Shown piece after piece: positions 1 to 7,852 of a stretch of 64,000 bases of DNA. The DNA is from Thiomonas bhubaneswarensis (lineage in GTDB: Bacteria > Pseudomonadota > Gammaproteobacteria > Burkholderiales > Burkholderiaceae_C): the NCBI RefSeq assembly GCF_001418255.1, contig NZ_LIPV01000002.1, forward strand, positions 186,001-250,000, read 5' to 3'. Below the pieces are notes generated by a model. That model did no database searches. It was not told where the DNA came from and saw only the letters and a list, made by a program, of their open reading frames with translations. Positions within the stretch are counted from its first letter, which is position 1. Every line of letters begins with the position of its first letter. The position numbers were made by a program, and so were the translations under genes.

Positions 1-265
1 GCACGAAGCAGCCGCGCCGGTAGCAGTCGATGCGGCCGGGGCTGCTGCTGCCGTCGCCGTGACGAAAGGTGACGGGGCGCTCGAACATGTAGTCCTGCTC
101 GGGCGTGGGGTGCGGCAAGGGCACGTCGAGCAGTTCGCACAGCTCGCGCACGAAGCTCTGCGCGGTGGAAAGCTCGGAGGCGGCGACGCCGCTCCAGCGG
201 GCGATAAAGGCGGCGGCGCGGGCGTCGTCGGGATGGGCAGCGGCGGCGGTGGGCGGGGCGATCAT
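1..265 (-). CDS. Type IIL (MmeI-like) DNA methyltransferase, N-terminal part
   Basis: Only the first 88 codons are inside the window; the gene runs off the left edge. The reading frame opens with ATG at 265 and stays open to base 1. The peptide has the FIARW-x-G, TAQSFVRELC and CELLDVP pattern, then RIDCYRRGCFV near the edge. This resembles the start of large single-chain SAM-dependent DNA methyltransferases related to MmeI, whose N-terminal PD-(D/E)xK-like region continues with an E-x-K after this point. That part, the methylase motifs and the target recognition domain are all outside the window. Whether it also cuts DNA cannot be judged. It is divergent from the TPR gene at 381. Confidence 0.68.
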   Translation of the reverse strand, partial: MIAPPTAAAAHPDDARAAAFIARWSGVAASELSTAQSFVRELCELLDVPLPHPTPEQDYMFERPVTFRHGDGSSSPGRIDCYRRGCFV

Positions 266-380
266 GGTGTGATGGTAGAGGCGGCGAGGGCGGCGTAGTC
301 CGGGGCAAGGAACAACTTGTCACAGCAAGCCGAGGCGTGGGTGAACACAATATGGACATTGACCTCGCGCCCTTTCGTTC

Positions 381-836
381 ATGCCAATCCACTCCTTGAA
401 ACGCTTTGCCCCTCTTTTTCTGGCCCTGGCGCTGATTTCGGGCGTCGCGCAGGCGGCCACGCTCGAGCAGGCGTCGGCGCTGCTGGATGCCGGTCATTTG
501 ACGCAGGCCGATCATGCGCTGGCGCAGGTGCTGGCAGACCAGCCGCATTCGGCTTCGGCCCACTATCTGGAAGCGCGGCTGCTGGCGGTCGAGGGCAAAT
601 GGCCGCTTGCCGAGAAGGAACTGGAACTGGCGAAGCGGCTCGATCCCACCTTGAGCTTCGCACCCGCGGCGCAGTCGCAGGCGCTGGCCAACGAGGTGCT
701 CAAACACCAGTGGAAGAACCCGGCCGGCTTTGCTGGCTACGGGCAGGCCGCGCTTGCGGCGCTGTTCGTGCTGATTTCGGGCTACCTGGTTGTCGGGGTG
801 GTGCGCAACAAGCGTCGGCCTGGGGGTCAGGTCTAG
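381..836 (+). CDS. Small TPR-containing exported/membrane protein
   Basis: A 151-residue protein. Residues 1-25 look like a signal peptide (LFLALALISGVAQA then A). Residues 26-90 form two helix-turn-helix TPR-like units (ALLDAGHLTQADHALAQVL and ARLLAVEGKWPLAEKEL). A hydrophobic helix follows near 125-143, and the tail is basic (RNKRR). It is probably a periplasmic TPR domain held by a C-terminal transmembrane helix, acting as a protein interaction module; no catalytic motif is visible. Its last residues (GGQV) and the stop codon are encoded by the left arm of a perfect 25-bp inverted repeat, so the natural C-terminus may have been replaced. No convincing Shine-Dalgarno precedes the ATG. Confidence 0.7.
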   Translation: MPIHSLKRFAPLFLALALISGVAQAATLEQASALLDAGHLTQADHALAQVLADQPHSASAHYLEARLLAVEGKWPLAEKELELAKRLDPTLSFAPAAQSQALANEVLKHQWKNPAGFAGYGQAALAALFVLISGYLVVGVVRNKRRPGGQV

Positions 837-883
837 CTTCGTAGCATGGAGGGCATGGTGCTACGAAGCTAGACCTGACCCCC
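822..883. repeat. Perfect 25-bp inverted repeat (REP-like palindrome)
   Basis: Arms 822-846 and 859-883 are exact reverse complements, separated by a 12-base loop. The left arm begins GGGGGTCAGGTCTAG and contains the stop codon of the preceding gene. GGGTCAGGTC-type palindromes are associated in proteobacteria with REP elements and RAYT (Y1) transposases; that link is from memory. No transposase lies nearby. It could also act as a transcription terminator, though no T-run follows. Confidence 0.8.
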
Positions 884-902
884 ACCCGGGAACTTTCCGC
901 CC

Positions 903-929
903 TTAGCACTCTCTACTCGTGAGTGCTAA
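903..929. promoter_or_regulatory. CIRCE operator (HrcA site) over the rpoH promoter
   Basis: TTAGCACTC at 903-911, nine bases, then GAGTGCTAA at 921-929. This is the exact CIRCE consensus bound by the heat-shock repressor HrcA. The left arm overlaps a possible -35 (TTAGCA, 903-908) and the right arm runs into a possible -10 (TAATAT, 927-932; 18-bp spacer), so bound HrcA would block RNA polymerase. The rpoH start codon follows 28 bases after the operator. Confidence 0.92.
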
Positions 930-957
930 TATCGGCACGAACAGGAGGATTCCATCG

Positions 958-1866
958 ATGACCCACACCCCGTCAGCCGCACTTGCCCTGCGCCCGGCCC
1001 AGGTCGATGGCGCGTTTCCGCTCGCCCTGCCCAGCCTGGGCAATCTGGATGCCTACATCAGTGCCGTTAATCGCATGCCCATGCTCAGCGCGGAGGAAGA
1101 GGCGCGTCTGGCGCGCACCTGGCGCGAGCAGGGTGACAAGGACGCGGCGGGCAAGCTGGTGCTGTCGCACCTGCGGCTGGTGGTGTCCACGGCGCGGCAA
1201 TATCTGGGCTACGGCCTGCCGCATGCCGACCTGATTCAAGAGGGCAATATCGGTCTGATGAAGGCGGTCAAGCGCTTTGACCCCGAGCACGGCGTGCGGC
1301 TGGTGAGCTATGCGCTGCACTGGATCAAGGCCGAGATTCACGAATACATCCTGCGCAACTGGCGGCTGGTGAAGGTGGCCACGACCAAGGCGCAGCGCAA
1401 GCTGTTTTTCAACCTGCGCTCGATGAAGACGGCCAATGCCGGCATGAACGAGGCGCAGATTGACGAGATGGCGCAGGCGCTGTCGGTCAAGCGCGAAGAC
1501 GTGATCGAGATGGAAAGCCGCATGGGCGGCGCCGACATCGCGCTCGATCCCACTGTGGAAGATGGCGAGGAGAACTACGCGCCCATCGCCTACCTGGCCG
1601 ACACGACTCAAGAGCCGGTGGCCGTGCTCGAAGCGCGCAGCCACGACCGGCTGCAGGTCGAAGGGCTGGAGAGCGCGCTCGAACTGCTCGACCCGCGCAG
1701 CCGCGCCATCGTGGAGCAGCGCTGGCTTCAGGTGGCCGACGACGGCAGCGGCGGCAAGACCCTGCACGAACTGGCCGCCGAGTACGGCGTGTCGGCCGAG
1801 CGCATCCGCCAGATCGAGGTGGCAGCGATGAAGAAGATGCGCAAGGCGCTGGCCGAGTTTGCGTGA
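958..1866 (+). CDS. rpoH: RNA polymerase heat-shock sigma factor RpoH (sigma-32)
   Basis: A 302-residue group 3 sigma-70 family factor that directs RNA polymerase to heat-shock promoters. Region 2 is clear (DLIQEGNIGLMKAVKRFD, then SYALHWIKAEI). The RpoH box QRKLFFNLR, the hallmark that separates RpoH from RpoD and RpoS, sits at about residues 146-154. A region 4 helix-turn-helix (ERIRQIEVAAMKKMRKAL) closes the protein at about 281-298. The ATG at 958 is chosen because AGGAGG lies ten bases upstream. A GTG further upstream would start inside the CIRCE operator and is rejected. Control by HrcA through CIRCE is inferred from the operator. A strong terminator follows. Confidence 0.96.
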   Translation: MTHTPSAALALRPAQVDGAFPLALPSLGNLDAYISAVNRMPMLSAEEEARLARTWREQGDKDAAGKLVLSHLRLVVSTARQYLGYGLPHADLIQEGNIGLMKAVKRFDPEHGVRLVSYALHWIKAEIHEYILRNWRLVKVATTKAQRKLFFNLRSMKTANAGMNEAQIDEMAQALSVKREDVIEMESRMGGADIALDPTVEDGEENYAPIAYLADTTQEPVAVLEARSHDRLQVEGLESALELLDPRSRAIVEQRWLQVADDGSGGKTLHELAAEYGVSAERIRQIEVAAMKKMRKALAEFA

Positions 1867-1888
1867 TCGCGTCTTTCAGCGAAAAATG

Positions 1889-1916
1889 AAAAAGCCCGTC
1901 CAAGACGGGCTTTTTT
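1889..1916 (+). terminator. Rho-independent terminator of rpoH
   Basis: GCCCGTC at 1894-1900, loop CAA, GACGGGC at 1904-1910, flanked by A-rich sequence upstream and six T downstream. It lies 28 bases after the rpoH stop. Confidence 0.93.
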
Positions 1917-1963
1917 GTTGAGCACGGTACGGGACGGTGACGCCCGCGCTCGAGGCAATTTAT

Positions 1964-2137
1964 CCCAAATTGTCCATTAGGCGGCGCTTCGCGCCTGCAC
2001 GGGCGCTGGCCGCCGGTTTGGGGTGTCTTTGCCCCCGTGCTTCGCGCCCATAGCTTGGGCTATGGGCTTGTCGCACGAGGCCAAATCCATCCCCAACCCG
2101 CCTCGCCATCATCCCGTGCCCTAATGAACAATCTGGG
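1964..2137. repeat. 174-bp element with imperfect terminal inverted repeats
   Basis: The left end (1964-1982, CCCAAATTGTCCATTAGGC) and the reverse complement of the right end (2137-2119) agree at 16 of 19 positions. Inside is a perfect 8-bp hairpin CCCATAGC-TTGG-GCTATGGG at 2047-2066, and CTTCGCGCC occurs twice. No reading frame inside looks real. It resembles a non-autonomous, MITE-like or structured intergenic element. It ends one base before the stop codon of the next gene. Confidence 0.55.
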
Positions 2138-2138
2138 C

Positions 2139-2363
2139 TTATTGCTGTTGCCCGTGCATGCCGCCGTGCATGCACTGATCCACAAAGGCCTTTTCCTTTT
2201 CGCCGGTCAGGCCCTGGCTCTTGGCTTCCTTTTCGCACATGGCCTTGGACGGCGCGGCGGTCTCGGCGGCATAGGCGCTGGCCATGCCTGCGGACGCGAC
2301 GAGCAGGGTGGCAGCCAGGGCTTGGGCGAACTTGCCGGAGCGAAGAGTGGAAGTGGTACGCAT
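2139..2363 (-). CDS. PsiF-like small secreted protein
   Basis: A 74-residue protein. Residues 1-32 form a signal peptide (basic start, hydrophobic LAATLLVASAGMASAYA). The mature part carries one PsiF-type repeat with two cysteines (AMCEKEAKSQGL...KAFVDQCM) and a short Gly/His/Gln tail. PsiF family proteins are small periplasmic proteins of unknown mechanism; in Escherichia coli psiF is phosphate-starvation inducible. The ATG at 2363 is preceded at six bases by AAGGAG. A sigma-54 promoter lies about 50 bases upstream, which suggests nitrogen or stress control instead of the usual Pho control. Confidence 0.72.
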   Translation of the reverse strand: MRTTSTLRSGKFAQALAATLLVASAGMASAYAAETAAPSKAMCEKEAKSQGLTGEKEKAFVDQCMHGGMHGQQQ

Positions 2364-2412
2364 ATCGAACTCCTTGAAAGTGACTCGGGCGTGGTGCCCG
2401 CAGGGCGGTTTC

Positions 2413-2429
2413 AGCAATCGATGTGCCAA
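2413..2429 (-). promoter_or_regulatory. Sigma-54 (RpoN) promoter of the psiF-like gene
   Basis: Read on the minus strand: TTGGCACATCGATTGCT. It matches the consensus TGGCAC-N5-TTGCW at every conserved base, with GG and GC exactly ten bases apart. A T-rich tract lies just upstream. The predicted start site leaves a leader of about 40 bases before the ATG at 2363. Confidence 0.82.
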
Positions 2430-2669
2430 GGTGTAAAAAACCTGTCAAATCAGCAAGCTAGGGCTGCCAAGGGGTACAGACGCGGCATTGCGGGCGTGGA
2501 TGCAGGCCCGAGGCGGCAGAAACCGTCGGGCAGGGGCAACGCACAGGCCGGTGTTGACGTGAGTCCTTGATGGATAGGGCTTTTTTTGTCGCCGATTGCC
2601 GACAGGCCGCAGTCGGGCTCGCGGGGCGCAGCATCGCCAGGGGGTGTCGCTCATGCCCGACAAGCCTGC
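2430..2669. other. Intergenic region without a recognised gene
   Basis: Together with the sigma-54 site this is the only stretch over 300 bases without a gene. It separates the tgpA stop from the psiF-like promoter, both read leftwards. It should hold the tgpA 3' end and the enhancer sites that a sigma-54 activator needs, but I cannot identify an activator palindrome. A run of seven T at 2581-2587 lacks a good stem on the plus strand. No RNA gene is recognised. Confidence 0.5.
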
Positions 2670-4748
2670 TCATCCCCGCCAGCGGCGCACCGCGCGCTGC
2701 AGCTCGGCCCATTTCGATTTGCGCTGACCGGCGTCGCCGGGAGGGGCGTAGCGCCAGCGTTCGAGCTGCAGCAGCAGGGTGGCGGCCGCTTGCAGGGCCT
2801 GGGGCGTCAGCGCGGTGCCGTCCGGGCTTGCGCGTTGCAGCCGGGCGGCCAGGGCGCGGGGCGGGGTGGACGGTTCGCTGTCGATGCCTGCCTGTTCCAG
2901 CCTGGCGCGCAGCAGGGCGTAGGTCTGGCGCCACGGGTCTTGCCGGCGACGTTCGAGCGCGAGCAAGGCGCCGCCTGCGGCAGTGGCGACGAGCAGGGTG
3001 GCGATGGCCAGCGCCGCCAGCGTGGCCATGTCGGGCTGCTGCAGGCCGAGCTTGCGCAGCAGATCCTGCTGGCGGTTGCTGCCGTAGTTCAGCACCCACT
3101 GGTTCCAGGCGTTGTTGAGCGCGTCCCAGCGGTTGCGCAGTTGCAGCAGCAGCGCGGCATCGCGCGGGCCGAGCGCGGCCATGCCCAGCAGCGGCTCGCG
3201 TGCGGCGAGGGTGGCGCCGCTGCGGTCGATGCGTGCGGGATCGACCGCAGCGGTGGGGTCGGCGCGCACCCAGCCGCGTTCGGGCAGCCAGTATTCGGCC
3301 CAGGCGTGGGCGTCGCTCTGGCGCACCACCCAGGTGTCGTCCACCGGGTTGTAGCGCCCGCCCTGGTAGCCGGTGACGATGCGCGCGGGTATGCCGGCGG
3401 CGCGCATCACCACGACGAAGGCCTGCGCGTAGTGCTCGCAGAAACCGGCGCGGCGGTCGAAGAGAAACTCGTCCACGCCGTCGCGCAGGCCATAGGTGCC
3501 GGGGTTGAGGGTGTAGCGAAAGGGCTGGGTGCGAAACATGTGCAGCAGCGCCTGCGCCACGAAAGCGCCGCCCTTACCTGCGGCGCGGGCCTGCGCGGCG
3601 AGTTGCTTGCCCAGGGCCACGCTGCGGGGATCGAACCCCGGCGGGAAGCTTTCATCGGCCTGCAGCTCGGGGGTGAGCTGCTGCGGGCCGTAGCGGAACT
3701 GCGGCGACGACTCCACGGTGTAGCGGGCGAGATGGTCGAGAGGGCGGCCGACGACGAGTTGCAGGTCGGGCAGCCAGTGCACCCGATAGCCTTCGAGGGG
3801 CGGCGCTGCCTTAGGCGCATCGAGGGCGAAGACGAAGGTCTGCTGCGTGGGCTGCAGGGTGATGGTGTAGCGCACCAGCGGGCCGAGAAGCTGCAGGTCG
3901 GGCGGCGGCTTGAGGCTGGCGTGGTCGCGCTCGCCGGGGCGAGGCAGCCATACGCCGTTGTCGAAGGTGCTCAGCACCGGCCCGCGCCAATAAAGGTCAC
4001 GGTCGGGCGGGCGGGGGCCGTCGAACACCACGCGGAAGGCGACCGAATCGTCGCGCGCGAGTTCTGCGATCTGCCCCGGCGACATGCTGGCCGACAGCCC
4101 GGTGATGGCCTGATCGCCACTGCGCGGCAAGGCCCACAGCGGCGCGCTCAGACGCGGGAACACCATGAACAGCACGATCATCGCCGGTGCGCCCAGCGCC
4201 ATCATGCGCAGCGCGCTCATCAGGATATGGCGCAGCGGCGGCCGTCCGGCGGGCAGGTTGGCGTTGATCAGCGCGGCCAGCATGCCCCAGGTGGCCAGCA
4301 CCATGACCAGCGCCGTGCCCAGCGACTGCGAGAACAGGAAATTGGCGGCGATGGTGAAAAAGCCGAGGAAGAACAGCACGTGGGCGTCGCGCCGCGAGCG
4401 CATCTCCAGGGTCTTGAGCCCGAGCAGCACGCACAGCAGGGTGACGCCGGCGTCGCGTCCGAGCACGGTATGGAATTCCCACAGGGTGATGACGATGGCC
4501 AGGATCAGCAGCAGCACGATGGGCGTGCGGTGCGGCAAGGGCGCGCCGCGCCAGGCGAGCACCGCGCGCCAGGCCAGCAGGCCGATCACCAGCACGCTCG
4601 CCCACAGCGGCAGATGGATGAACAGCGGCAGCATCAGCAGCAGCGACACGCCGAGGAGAAACAGCGTGTCGCGCGCGTCGCGCGGCAGCGCCTGCATGCG
4701 CTGCGCCCAACGCGCGAACCCTGCGGGCTGTGACGCGCTCGGATTCAT
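2670..4748 (-). CDS. tgpA: TgpA-like membrane transglutaminase-domain protein
   Basis: A 692-residue inner-membrane protein. The first 180 or so residues hold about six transmembrane helices. A periplasmic transglutaminase-like core follows, with Cys437 in AGFCEHYAQ, His481 in SDAHAWAEY and Asp497 in RADPT, the spacing expected for the catalytic triad. One more membrane helix lies near 590-610, then a C-terminal DUF4129-like tail. The ATG at 4748 overlaps the stop of the DUF58 gene as ATGA. The moxR-DUF58-tgpA order is a conserved operon; in Pseudomonas TgpA is essential for viability, but its substrate is unknown. Confidence 0.9.
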   Translation of the reverse strand: MNPSASQPAGFARWAQRMQALPRDARDTLFLLGVSLLLMLPLFIHLPLWASVLVIGLLAWRAVLAWRGAPLPHRTPIVLLLILAIVITLWEFHTVLGRDAGVTLLCVLLGLKTLEMRSRRDAHVLFFLGFFTIAANFLFSQSLGTALVMVLATWGMLAALINANLPAGRPPLRHILMSALRMMALGAPAMIVLFMVFPRLSAPLWALPRSGDQAITGLSASMSPGQIAELARDDSVAFRVVFDGPRPPDRDLYWRGPVLSTFDNGVWLPRPGERDHASLKPPPDLQLLGPLVRYTITLQPTQQTFVFALDAPKAAPPLEGYRVHWLPDLQLVVGRPLDHLARYTVESSPQFRYGPQQLTPELQADESFPPGFDPRSVALGKQLAAQARAAGKGGAFVAQALLHMFRTQPFRYTLNPGTYGLRDGVDEFLFDRRAGFCEHYAQAFVVVMRAAGIPARIVTGYQGGRYNPVDDTWVVRQSDAHAWAEYWLPERGWVRADPTAAVDPARIDRSGATLAAREPLLGMAALGPRDAALLLQLRNRWDALNNAWNQWVLNYGSNRQQDLLRKLGLQQPDMATLAALAIATLLVATAAGGALLALERRRQDPWRQTYALLRARLEQAGIDSEPSTPPRALAARLQRASPDGTALTPQALQAAATLLLQLERWRYAPPGDAGQRKSKWAELQRAVRRWRG

Positions 4749-5863
4749 GCCGCGGCACCTGTCTGTGCGGAAGCCTGGGTGGCGCGCAGCCGCAAAGGCC
4801 CGGGATGCAGCGCCAGCAGTCGCAGGCAGGCTGCGCGGTGTGCGGCGCCGGTGGACGGCGCGAGCTGTTGCGTGCCCAGACGCAGCCCGTAGGGCATGCC
4901 CGCGCGGTCGGCGGCCAGCACCCAGGCGCACAGCCGCGACAGCCGGGCTTCGGTGTCAAGCGAGGCGGGCAGCGCGGCGAAATCGAGCCACAGCTCGGCG
5001 CGGGCCTGCGGCTGGGCGGTGTCGCGGCTGACGAGCTCGTCGCTGCGGGCGAACTTTTTCCACAGCACCTGCCGTAGCGCGTCCCCCGGTCTCCAGGGGC
5101 GCACGCCTTCGGTCTCGCTGCCACCGCGCGCCACGGCGGGGCCGCTGCCCGGCGTGGGCCGCGCGGCAGGCAAGGGTGGGGCGGGGTGTTCCACGGCGGG
5201 CAGCACCAGCAGCTCGCCTTGCGGCCGCCAGCGGCTCCAGGCCGTCCACACCCCCAGCGGATACTGGCTCTCGACGGTGAGCAGCGGCCAGGGCAGCAGG
5301 CCGCGGTGGGGCGGCGTCCAGCTCAGCGTCACGAGGGCTTCGGCCTCTTTGCCGCAGTCGGTGTACGTCCAGGGGTAGGGTGTGGCGGCGGCCTTGGCGC
5401 GGCGCCGGGCCGGGGTTACGGGCTGAGGCGAGGGTGGCGAGCCTGCCGGACGCAGCGCCAGCCCCCAGCGGTCGCGTGTGCCGCCTTGCAGCAGCACCCC
5501 AAGGCGGGCGCTTTGCCCCTGGTGCAGCAGGCCTTCGGGGGCACGCGCGGCAAGCTGCAGGCCGCGCAGATTGTTGTGCGTGACATGCATGGCCATCATC
5601 GCACTGCCCGCAAGCAGAAAGGTGAGCAGATAGCCGAGATTGAGCTGGTAGTTGATGCTCAGTACCAGCAGTACCAGCAGTAAGACGGCGAAAAACAGGC
5701 CGACACGGGTGGGCAGGATGTAGACGTTGCGATGCGTCAGCCGGGTGCTGCTGCCGGGCGTGTGTCGCGCCAGCGCCCAGCGGTCGAAGCGCTGCACCAG
5801 ACGGCCGCGCGCACCGCGCTGCGTTGATGGGGACGAAAGAGTGGAATCGACCGAGGACGACAT
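4745..5863 (-). CDS. DUF58 domain protein
   Basis: A 372-residue protein. Two membrane helices (about 55-100: VGLFFAVLLLVLLVLSI and LLTFLLAGSAMMAM) lead into a cytoplasmic DUF58 region with the signature RPWRPGDALRQVLWKKFAR at about 260-280. DUF58 has a von Willebrand factor A-like fold and usually works with a MoxR ATPase on partner proteins. It sits between moxR and tgpA and its stop overlaps the tgpA start by four bases, so the two are translationally coupled. The ATG at 5863 is preferred over an upstream in-frame codon because the family begins close to this point. Confidence 0.87.
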   Translation of the reverse strand: MSSSVDSTLSSPSTQRGARGRLVQRFDRWALARHTPGSSTRLTHRNVYILPTRVGLFFAVLLLVLLVLSINYQLNLGYLLTFLLAGSAMMAMHVTHNNLRGLQLAARAPEGLLHQGQSARLGVLLQGGTRDRWGLALRPAGSPPSPQPVTPARRRAKAAATPYPWTYTDCGKEAEALVTLSWTPPHRGLLPWPLLTVESQYPLGVWTAWSRWRPQGELLVLPAVEHPAPPLPAARPTPGSGPAVARGGSETEGVRPWRPGDALRQVLWKKFARSDELVSRDTAQPQARAELWLDFAALPASLDTEARLSRLCAWVLAADRAGMPYGLRLGTQQLAPSTGAAHRAACLRLLALHPGPLRLRATQASAQTGAAA

Positions 5864-5900
5864 GGCCGCAAGCGGATGAGTGGACGCTGCTTGGTCGGCC

Positions 5901-6854
5901 TTACACCGGCACCTGGTCGATGAGCGCACGCACGGCCTGCAGCGAGGCCACGCGGTTGACCGAGGGGCTGTCGGGGGTGCGCAGGCGGTGCCCGGCCACG
6001 GCGGGCAACACCTGCTGCACGTCGTCGGGGATGAGGTAGTCGCGTCCTTGCAGCAGCGCCCAGGCGCGGGCAGCGCGCAGCAGGCCCAGACCCGCGCGCG
6101 GGCTCAGGCCTTCGACGAACCAGCGACCGTTGCGCGTCTGCGCCAGCAGCTCCTGCACATAATCGAGCAGCGCGGGCGCGGCATGCACCTTCTGCACCTG
6201 ATGTTGCAGCTCGATCAGCATCTGCGGTGTGAGCACCGGCTGCAGCGCGGCGATGAGTTCGCGCCGGTCGCGGCCTTCGAGCAGGGCGCGCTCGGCGGCG
6301 CGGCTGGGGTAGCCCAGCGAGATGCACAGCAGAAAGCGATCGAGCTGCGACTCGGGCAGGGCGTAGGTGCCGAGCTGGTCGAACGGGTTTTGCGTGGCGA
6401 TGACAAAAAATGGCTCGGGCAGACGGCGCGTGAGGCCGTCCACGCTGACTTGACGTTCCTCCATGGCTTCGAGCAGGGCGCTTTGCACCTTGGGGCCGGC
6501 GCGGTTGATCTCATCGGCCAGCAGCACCTGCGAAAACACCGGGCCGGGATGAAAGATGAACTCGCCGCGATTGCGGTCGAACACCGAGATGCCCAGCAAG
6601 TCGCCGGGCATCAGATCGGCCGTGAACTGGGCGCGGGCGTATTGCAGGCCCAGGGTGGCGGCCAGGGCGTGGGCCAGCGTGGTCTTGCCCACGCCGGGCA
6701 GATCCTCGATGAGCAGATGGCCGCCCGCCAGCAGGCAGCACACGGCGAGCTCGATCTGCGGGCGTTTGCCGACGATGATGGTCTCGAGCTGGTCGAGCAA
6801 GGGTGTCAGGGCGGGAGGTTTCACGGGCAGCGAGGCAGTGGGGATGCAGCGCAC
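5901..6854 (-). CDS. MoxR family AAA+ ATPase
   Basis: About 317 residues if the GTG at 6854 is used. Walker A (GVGKTT) lies near residue 55 and Walker B (LLADEINRAGPKVQ) near 120. Sensor 1 is IATQNP and the arginine-finger region is LPESQLDRF. MoxR ATPases act as chaperone-like factors for protein maturation and pair with VWA/DUF58 proteins, as here. The start is uncertain: the frame stays open to a TTG at 6911, and GTG codons at 6854 and 6824 are both possible; none has a clear Shine-Dalgarno. The gene is divergent from the deacetylase at 6917. Confidence 0.88.
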   Translation of the reverse strand: MRCIPTASLPVKPPALTPLLDQLETIIVGKRPQIELAVCCLLAGGHLLIEDLPGVGKTTLAHALAATLGLQYARAQFTADLMPGDLLGISVFDRNRGEFIFHPGPVFSQVLLADEINRAGPKVQSALLEAMEERQVSVDGLTRRLPEPFFVIATQNPFDQLGTYALPESQLDRFLLCISLGYPSRAAERALLEGRDRRELIAALQPVLTPQMLIELQHQVQKVHAAPALLDYVQELLAQTRNGRWFVEGLSPRAGLGLLRAARAWALLQGRDYLIPDDVQQVLPAVAGHRLRTPDSPSVNRVASLQAVRALIDQVPV

Positions 6855-6916
6855 TATGCTACGGGCGCGGCGTCCGCAGGCTCGATTCGAGGGAAATGCC
6901 GCAGGAGACAAGCACC

Positions 6917-7852
6917 ATGACCACCGGCTTCTACACCCATGCCGACTGCGCCCTGCACGAGATGGGGGCGGATCATCCCGAGTGCCCGCAGCGCCTGGCC
7001 GCGATCGAAGACCGGCTGATCGCCGCGCAGATCGCCCCCTGGCTGGAGCGTCACGACGACGCGCCGTTCGCCAGCCTCGAGGCGCTGGAGCGCGCGCATT
7101 CGGCGCTGTATGTCGCCGATCTGAAGCAGCGCGGCGATTTCACCGAAGGTCACGAGTGGATCGACGCCGATACTCTGATGAACCCGCACACCTGGCAGGC
7201 CGCGCTGCGCGCCGCGGGCACGGCCATCAGCGCCACCGATGCGGTGATCGACGGCCATCTGCACAACGCCTTCTGCGCCATCCGCCCGCCCGGCCACCAT
7301 GCCACCCGCGATCAGGCCATGGGCTTCTGCTTTTTCGGCAATGTGGCCGTGGCTGCACGTCACGCCCTCGACGTGCGCGGATTGGAGCGCGTGGCCATCG
7401 TCGATTTCGACGTGCATCACGGCAACGGCACCCAGGACATCTTTCGCGGCGATGCGCGGGTCTTGATGGTGAGCTTTTTCCAGCACCCGTTCTACCCCTA
7501 CTCAGGGGCGGAGGGGAATCAGTCCAATATGCTCAACGTGCCGGTGCCGGCCTACACCCGCGGCGACGTGGTGCGCCGCATCGTCACTGAACAATGGCTG
7601 CCGCGGCTGCGCGAGTTTGCGCCGCAGATGCTGTTCATCAGCGCCGGTTTCGACGCCCACCGCGAGGACGACATGGGGCAGATGGGCCTGGTCGAAGACG
7701 ACTACGCCTGGATCACCCGCCAACTGGTGGACTTCGCCGAAGCGCAGTGCGAAGGCCGCATCGTCTCCTGCCTCGAAGGCGGCTACAACCTGAGCGCCCT
7801 CGGCCGCAGCGTGGCCGAGCATGTGCGGGTGCTGGCGGGGCTGGATGGCTGA
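6917..7852 (+). CDS. Histone deacetylase-like/acetylpolyamine amidohydrolase family enzyme
   Basis: A 311-residue zinc amidohydrolase of the class II histone deacetylase type. The conserved blocks are RPPGHHA (tandem His, near 127), DFDVHHGNGTQ (Asp and His zinc ligands, near 165), SAGFDAH (third ligand, near 242) and EGGYNL near 289. Bacterial members remove acetyl groups from polyamines or proteins; the substrate cannot be told from sequence. AGGAGA lies about nine bases before the ATG. The gene ends inside a 15-bp perfect hairpin shared with the convergent gabD. Confidence 0.92.
   Translation: MTTGFYTHADCALHEMGADHPECPQRLAAIEDRLIAAQIAPWLERHDDAPFASLEALERAHSALYVADLKQRGDFTEGHEWIDADTLMNPHTWQAALRAAGTAISATDAVIDGHLHNAFCAIRPPGHHATRDQAMGFCFFGNVAVAARHALDVRGLERVAIVDFDVHHGNGTQDIFRGDARVLMVSFFQHPFYPYSGAEGNQSNMLNVPVPAYTRGDVVRRIVTEQWLPRLREFAPQMLFISAGFDAHREDDMGQMGLVEDDYAWITRQLVDFAEAQCEGRIVSCLEGGYNLSALGRSVAEHVRVLAGLDG

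Noticed and set aside
919-957. Earlier GTG start for rpoH
   Set aside because: It would place the start codon inside the CIRCE operator and lacks a ribosome site; the ATG at 958 has AGGAGG.
3625-3645. TCGAACCCC resembling a tRNA T-loop
   Set aside because: It lies inside tgpA coding sequence and no acceptor stem or anticodon arm can be folded around it.
2586-4733. A 715-codon Gln/Gly/Arg-rich open frame on the plus strand
   Set aside because: It is the antisense of tgpA, with no recognisable domain and odd composition.
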